Source: Pseudactinotalea terrae
Lineage (GTDB): Bacteria; Actinomycetota; Actinomycetes; Actinomycetales; Beutenbergiaceae
NCBI RefSeq assembly: GCF_009733845.1
Contig: NZ_WNXZ01000001.1
Location: 62,001 to 126,000, forward strand
Direction of reading: 5' to 3'
Length of the DNA: 64,000 nucleotides
The position numbers and the translations under genes were made by a program. The first letter of the stretch is position 1, and the number at the start of each line of letters is the position of its first letter. Shown piece after piece: positions 58,870-64,000 of this stretch. A model generated the notes under the pieces. That model saw only the letters and a program-made list of their open reading frames with translations. It made no database searches and had not been told where the DNA came from.

Positions 58870-59409
58870 TCAGTCGAGATCGGTCTCCTTCTCGGCGCGC
58901 GGCGCTGTGGTGGCGACCGCAGCGGCGACCTGCCGCAGCCCCAGCCCGCCCAGGACGAGCAGGACACCGAGGACGATTGCCATGGCGGCGACGCCGTAGG
59001 AGACGACTGAGGTGAACAGTGACGCCCGCAGGAAGGAGGCGTTCATGACGGTGGTCCGCTGCTCCTGCAGCTCGGCGGCGCGGTCGGCGTCGCCGGCTTC
59101 CTCGGCCTCCCGGACCATCGAGCCGAGCTCGGCGTAGGTGTAGCCCTCGGCGGAGGCGGAGGCGTGCAGGTCGATGATCTCGGCCTGGGCGTACGCGGTG
59201 AAGGGGTCGCCGACCGTGCGGCCGGTCGTCCACGACAGCGCGGGGACCGCCTCGCCGGCGTCCTCGCCGACAGTGATCTTCTGCGCCTGGAGCTGCGTGC
59301 TCACCAGGACCCAGACCGCGATGCCGGCGATCGCGAAGATGAGGCCGGCGACCAGCGCTGCGACGCCGGCGACCTTGGCCGTGGAGGTGTTGACGGTGGA
59401 GCTGGACAT
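58870..59409 (-). CDS. Two-helix membrane protein with extracytoplasmic helical loop
   Basis: A 179-residue protein: hydrophobic helix at about 12-36 (VAGVAALVAGLIFAIAGIAVWVLV), a polar region of about 90 residues with VPALSWTTGRTVGDPFTAYAQ and an acidic helix, and a second helix at about 135-165. Homologues in actinobacteria are often labelled aromatic ring-opening dioxygenase LigA, for which I see no sequence support. ATG 59409 is preceded by AGGAGG, which decides the start. Role unknown. Confidence 0.7.
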   Translation of the reverse strand: MSSSTVNTSTAKVAGVAALVAGLIFAIAGIAVWVLVSTQLQAQKITVGEDAGEAVPALSWTTGRTVGDPFTAYAQAEIIDLHASASAEGYTYAELGSMVREAEEAGDADRAAELQEQRTTVMNASFLRASLFTSVVSYGVAAMAIVLGVLLVLGGLGLRQVAAAVATTAPRAEKETDLD

Positions 59410-59600
59410 CTGGGGTGCCTCCTGTTGGGGCTGATCTGTAGGGCGGGCTTGCATGAAGAAGTCTTCCGGTGCACTCGGGTCGGTGCATGGGTCCGAGGTC
59501 CCGGATGCTGCGATCGGGCCGTTCGGCACGGTGTCGCCTGCGTCACACGTCCGTGTCGTTGTGCCCATTGAAGCGCAGTGCTCTCCCACGGGCCCGCACC

Positions 59601-59606
59601 TACACT
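59601..59606 (+). promoter_or_regulatory. -10 element of ilvD; leaderless start
   Basis: TACACT followed by 7 nt (CGCCAGC) and ATG 59614, the same arrangement as before glgP. The 204-bp gap upstream shows no leader peptide or T-box features. Confidence 0.5.
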
Positions 59607-59613
59607 CGCCAGC

Positions 59614-61323
59614 ATGGCGATCACCGAGGACTCAGGGCCGGACATCAAGCCTCGCAGCAGGGTGGTGACAGATGGCCTGGAGGCCACGGCCTCGCGCGGG
59701 ATGCTCCGGGCGGTGGGCATGGGTGACGACGACTTCGCCAAGCCGCAGATCGGCGTCGCGAGCTCGTGGAACGAGATCACACCGTGCAACCTGTCGCTCG
59801 ATCGGCTCGCCCAGGCGGTGAAGCAGGGTGTGCACGCTGCCGGCGGCTACCCCCTGGAGTTCGGCACCATCTCCGTCTCCGACGGCATCTCCATGGGTCA
59901 CGAGGGCATGCACTTCTCGTTGGTCTCGCGCGATGTCATCGCGGACTCGGTGGAGACCGTGATGCAGGCCGAGCGGCTCGATGGCTCGGTTCTCCTCGCA
60001 GGCTGCGACAAGTCGTTGCCCGGCATGCTGATGGCTGCCGCCAGGCTCGACCTCGCGTCGGTGTTCCTCTACGCGGGCTCGATCATGCCGGGCTGGGTGA
60101 AGCTCAGTGACGGCACCGAGAAGGACGTCACGATCATCGACGCGTTCGAAGCGGTCGGGGCGTGCGCACGTGGGCTGATGAGTGCTGAGGACGTGGATGC
60201 CATCGAGCGGGCGATCTGCCCGGGTGAAGGCGCGTGCGGCGGCATGTACACGGCGAACACGATGGCCTCGGTCGCTGAGGCCATCGGGATGTCGATCCCG
60301 GGCTCTGCGGCGCCGCCCTCGGCGGACCGGCGGCGGGACACGTTCGCGCACCGTTCGGGACAGGCGGTGGTGGAGATGCTCCGACGCGGCATCACGGCAC
60401 GCGACATCATGACGAAGGAAGCCTTCGAGAACGCGATCGCCGTGGTGATGGCGTTCGGCGGGTCGACCAACGCCGTCCTTCATCTGCTGGCGATCGCGCA
60501 CGAGGCCGAGGTCGACCTCACGCTGGACGACTTCTCACGCGTGGCTGACAGGGTGCCGCACCTCGGCGACCTGAAGCCGTTCGGTGCGTACGTGATGAAC
60601 GACGTCGACAGGATCGGCGGCGTGCCGGTCGTCATGAAGGCACTGCTCGATGCTGGGCTGATGCACGGCGACTGCCTCACCGTGACGGGCAGGACGCTCG
60701 CCGAGAACCTCTCGGACATCGCCCCGCCCGACCCCGACGGGAAGATCCTGCGTGCGATGGGCGACCCGATCCATCCGACGGGTGGCATCACGATCCTTCG
60801 CGGTTCGCTCGCGCCCGACGGGGCGGTCGTGAAGTCGGCCGGCTTCGACTCGACGACCTTCGAGGGCACCGCGCGGGTCTTCGATCGCGAGCGTGCGGCC
60901 ATGGATGCTCTGGAGGACGGCACGATCACCGACGGCGACGTGGTGGTGATCCGGTACGAGGGCCCCAAGGGTGGGCCGGGCATGCGGGAGATGCTGGCGA
61001 TCACCGGTGCCATCAAGGGTGCCGGCCTGGGCAAGACCGTGCTGCTGATGACCGACGGGCGGTTCTCGGGCGGCACCACCGGGCTGTGCGTGGGTCACGT
61101 CGCGCCCGAGGCCGTGGACGGCGGCCCGATCGCCTTCATCAACGACGGCGACCGAATCGTTCTCGACGTGGCCAACAAGACGCTCGACCTGCTGGTGGAC
61201 CCTGCGGAGCTGGAGCTGCGCAAGGCCGGGTGGCAGCCGCTGCCGCCCGTCTTCACGCGCGGCGTGCTGGCGAAGTACACCAAGCTCGTGCAGTCCGCCT
61301 CGACAGGAGCGGTGCTGGTCTGA
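59614..61323 (+). CDS. ilvD: Dihydroxy-acid dehydratase
   Basis: A 569-residue Fe-S enzyme of valine, leucine and isoleucine synthesis that dehydrates 2,3-dihydroxy acids to 2-keto acids. Cluster Cys candidates: [21 protein letters not shown] and [14 protein letters not shown]. Further marks: [26 protein letters not shown] and [20 protein letters not shown] near the C-terminus, including the active-site Ser. Length normal. The other ilv genes are not in the window. Confidence 0.95.
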   Translation: MAITEDSGPDIKPRSRVVTDGLEATASRGMLRAVGMGDDDFAKPQIGVASSWNEITPCNLSLDRLAQAVKQGVHAAGGYPLEFGTISVSDGISMGHEGMHFSLVSRDVIADSVETVMQAERLDGSVLLAGCDKSLPGMLMAAARLDLASVFLYAGSIMPGWVKLSDGTEKDVTIIDAFEAVGACARGLMSAEDVDAIERAICPGEGACGGMYTANTMASVAEAIGMSIPGSAAPPSADRRRDTFAHRSGQAVVEMLRRGITARDIMTKEAFENAIAVVMAFGGSTNAVLHLLAIAHEAEVDLTLDDFSRVADRVPHLGDLKPFGAYVMNDVDRIGGVPVVMKALLDAGLMHGDCLTVTGRTLAENLSDIAPPDPDGKILRAMGDPIHPTGGITILRGSLAPDGAVVKSAGFDSTTFEGTARVFDRERAAMDALEDGTITDGDVVVIRYEGPKGGPGMREMLAITGAIKGAGLGKTVLLMTDGRFSGGTTGLCVGHVAPEAVDGGPIAFINDGDRIVLDVANKTLDLLVDPAELELRKAGWQPLPPVFTRGVLAKYTKLVQSASTGAVLV

Positions 61324-61344
61324 GCCGGTCGGCCTCGTCCCTGC

Positions 61345-62415
<1,071 letters not shown>

Positions 62416-62532
62416 GTCGGGATCGCATCCTGGGGATCGGTGGGCCGTCGGCGACGGCATGAGCAAACGATTACCGATGGTAGTCGCCACCGCGGCCCCG
62501 CGCGTACCCCGCACTGGGCAGGAATGAACGCG

Positions 62533-63276
62533 ATGCGCTCGTTGGTTGCGTCAACGATGAGCGATGCGCGCGAGCACACCGTGTCCGTTCCCGTGGTCGA
62601 CGCCGTGGTCTTCGACGTGCTCGGGACGATGGTCGATGAGCCGGGTGGCATCTCTCGCGCGCTCCGCGAGGTGCTGCCGACGTCCGGCGCCGTGCGCGAC
62701 GTCGAGCCGCTGGTGCGCCACTGGCAGCACTACGTCGATGGCCAGCAGCGCCGGATGCGCGACGGCGACAGGCCGTACGCCAGGACCGACGTCGTCGACC
62801 GCGAGGCCGCGGTCGCGCTCGCGCTCGCCTCGGGGATCGAGGCGGCGGATGTGGATGCGGACGCGCTGGTGCGCGCGGCGCAGCGGCTGGACCCATGGCC
62901 CGACTCCGTGTCCGCGCTGGGCAGGATCGCGTCCCGGTTCCAGGTGATCGCGCTCTCGAACGCGAGCCGTGCCGCGCTCACCCGGATCAACGCCCACGCC
63001 GGGCTGCGCTGGCACCAGGCGCTCTCGGCGCAGGACGCTCAGGCCTACAAGCCGGCGGCTGCCGTGTACCAGCTGGCGGTTGACGCGGCGGGGTGCCCGC
63101 CGGAGCGTCTGCTGATGGTGGCTGCGCACGCCTGGGACCTCCGGGGCGCTCAGGCTGTCGGGATGCGCACCGCCCACGTCGAGCGCCCGGTCGGAGATCC
63201 GCCGGCAGCCGGCGACGTCTTCGATCTGGAGGTCACGAGCCTCGAGGAGCTGGCCGATCGCTTAGGTGCGGACTGA
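62533..63276 (+). CDS. HAD-family protein, haloacid dehalogenase type II-like
   Basis: A 247-residue HAD protein. AVVFDVLGTMVDEPGG (nucleophile Asp), VIALSNASR (motif II), YKPAAAVYQLA (Lys, motif III) and MVAAHAWDLRGAQAVGMRTAHV (motif IV in the form found in L-2-haloacid dehalogenases). Natural substrate unknown; a phosphatase role is also possible. ATG 62533 has AGGA 9 bp upstream; ATG 62524 and 62557 are alternatives. Its last codons overlap the convergent Xre gene by 15 bp. Confidence 0.82.
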   Translation: MRSLVASTMSDAREHTVSVPVVDAVVFDVLGTMVDEPGGISRALREVLPTSGAVRDVEPLVRHWQHYVDGQQRRMRDGDRPYARTDVVDREAAVALALASGIEAADVDADALVRAAQRLDPWPDSVSALGRIASRFQVIALSNASRAALTRINAHAGLRWHQALSAQDAQAYKPAAAVYQLAVDAAGCPPERLLMVAAHAWDLRGAQAVGMRTAHVERPVGDPPAAGDVFDLEVTSLEELADRLGAD

Positions 63277-63489
63277 CCGGAGGTGCGGCGGGACGTGCTC
63301 GAGCAGGTCGCCCGGCTGGCACTCGAGCACCTCGCAGATCGCCTCGAGCGTGGTGAAGCGGATCGCCCGCGCCTTGCCGGTCTTGAGATTGCTGAGGTTG
63401 GCGACGGTGATCCCGACCCGATCGGCGAGCTCGGTCAGCCGCATCTTGCGCTGTGCGAGCATGACATCGAGGTTGACGACGATGGCCAT
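63262..63489 (-). CDS. Small Xre/YozG-type HTH regulator
   Basis: A 75-residue protein that is essentially one Cro/C1-type HTH: VVNLDVMLAQRKMRLTELADRVGITVANLSNLKTG, then FTTLEAICEVLECQPGDLLE. This short form is regularly encoded next to a DUF2975 membrane protein. Its ATG overlaps the stop of the DUF2975 gene (TGATG). Probably represses the pair. Confidence 0.88.
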   Translation of the reverse strand: MAIVVNLDVMLAQRKMRLTELADRVGITVANLSNLKTGKARAIRFTTLEAICEVLECQPGDLLEHVPPHLRSVRT

Positions 63490-63956
63490 CAGACCGTGAG
63501 CTCGCTGTCAGTTCGATAGCGCGCGCCGCTGGCGAACAACCGCTCGAGCAGTGCGACCAGGGTGAACAAGAACAGTCCGACCGCCTCGGCGGCGAACCAG
63601 ACGATCAGCACGCTTGGATGCCCCAACCCGAGCGCGAGCATCCCGATCAGACCGATCGTGAACCAGACGGCGCTGGCAGCGATCAGCAGCCGGAGCGTCC
63701 GCAGACGGCGAATCGCGTCATCGGAGAACGCCTCTCCACGATCAATGACTGTCAGCAGGCCCCAGGTCACCGTCATGCCCGCGAAGACCGGAACGGTCCC
63801 GAGCGCTATCCCGAGAAACACCGGCGTCGTCCAGCGGGCTACCTCAGGGAACTGGCGAGCAGTCTCGTCACCGAGCTGGAAGAGCACGACGAGCCCCAGC
63901 AGGACGACGAAGACGAGCGCGATCAGCAGCACGCGCAGCGTTCTGGTCGGCAACAT
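63489..63956 (-). CDS. DUF2975 membrane protein
   Basis: A 155-residue protein with four hydrophobic helices at about 8-28, 42-68, 87-108 and 115-138 (LRVLLIALVFVVLLGLVVLF first). The RGEAFSDDAIRRLRTL segment between helices two and three is the DUF2975 signature. Function unknown; it pairs with an HTH regulator. -10 TATGAT (complement of 63963-63968) lies 6 nt before the ATG, so the message is leaderless. Confidence 0.85.
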   Translation of the reverse strand: MLPTRTLRVLLIALVFVVLLGLVVLFQLGDETARQFPEVARWTTPVFLGIALGTVPVFAGMTVTWGLLTVIDRGEAFSDDAIRRLRTLRLLIAASAVWFTIGLIGMLALGLGHPSVLIVWFAAEAVGLFLFTLVALLERLFASGARYRTDSELTV

Positions 63957-63962
63957 CGCTCA

Positions 63963-63974
63963 ATCATATCGATA
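63963..63974 (-). promoter_or_regulatory. -10 element and TATCGATA palindrome before DUF2975-xre
   Basis: The -10 TATGAT (complement of 63963-63968) overlaps the 8-bp palindrome TATCGATA at 63967-63974 in the most AT-rich stretch of the window (63957-64000). The Xre-type repressor encoded in the operon may bind here. The -35 is not clear, and the window ends at 64000. Confidence 0.45.
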
Positions 63975-64000
63975 AACGGCAATTACATGCTGTGTTGCGA

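Noticed and set aside
58870-59409. Aromatic ring-opening dioxygenase LigA
   Set aside because: This name is often attached to such proteins, but the sequence is a two-helix membrane protein without metal-binding His residues or dioxygenase fold.
59410-59613. Leader peptide or T-box before ilvD
   Set aside because: No run of Leu, Val or Ile codons, no T-box sequence and the promoter lies right at the ATG.

Overview
The window is very GC-rich, GTG starts are common, and nearly all of it is coding. Gene content (GlgE alpha-glucan pathway, DivIVA-type coiled-coil protein, MnmA/LigA/GatCAB block, NAD-malic enzyme with ACT domain, many leaderless starts) points to an Actinomycetota chromosome, most likely Micrococcales. 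I cannot name a genus from sequence alone. I see no prophage, insertion sequence, CRISPR array, tRNA or rRNA.

Layout. 1-5.2 kb: coiled-coil DivIVA-like protein, then a membrane protein, a lipoprotein and a CnoX-like thioredoxin-fold/TPR protein. 5.3-23.4 kb: scattered glycogen/alpha-glucan genes (glgB, glgE, glgP, glgX) interrupted by a MerR/SnoaL pair, an orphan AbiEi-like protein bracketed by palindromic repeats, a decayed DinB-family gene, trpS, an AraC regulator with an MFS exporter, and an FAD dehydrogenase. 23.5-44.2 kb: etfBA with two coupled genes, a PQQ-propeller membrane protein, nifS-mnmA, ligA, the pxpABC 5-oxoprolinase genes, gatCAB and a second PQQ-propeller protein. 44.3-56.6 kb: a coherent purine-to-glyoxylate cluster: malate synthase, OHCU decarboxylase, HIU hydrolase, uricase, IclR-type regulator, malic enzyme, a citrate-lyase-like protein, hydroxypyruvate isomerase, tartronate semialdehyde reductase, glycerate kinase, allantoinase and ureidoglycine aminohydrolase. 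56.6-58.2 kb: a ribbon-helix-helix regulator with an operator array, a 48-residue ORF and a DUF4097 protein. 58.2-64 kb: alpha/beta hydrolase, ilvD, a GH172/DUF2961 enzyme, a HAD dehalogenase-like protein and an Xre/DUF2975 pair.

How the genes work together. Urate is converted by uricase, HIU hydrolase and OHCU decarboxylase to S-allantoin; AllB and AllE continue towards ureidoglycolate and glyoxylate. Glyoxylate can enter malate synthase plus malic enzyme (to pyruvate), or the tartronate-semialdehyde route (glxR, hyi, garK). Allantoate amidohydrolase and glyoxylate carboligase are not in the window. Three similar sites in front of aceB, the iclR gene and hyi suggest one IclR/AllR-type regulon.

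Most interesting unexplained structure: (1) three sequence-unrelated families of intergenic palindromes that share one three-module design (two copies in one orientation, one in the other); (2) the RHH-sORF-DUF4097 operon with operator copies repeated every 22-23 bp and a promoter placing the transcript start on the ATG; (3) a MerR/SnoaL intergenic region in which both divergent promoters have 18-19 bp spacers and appear leaderless; (4) at least fourteen genes with a -10 element 6-8 nt before the start codon.
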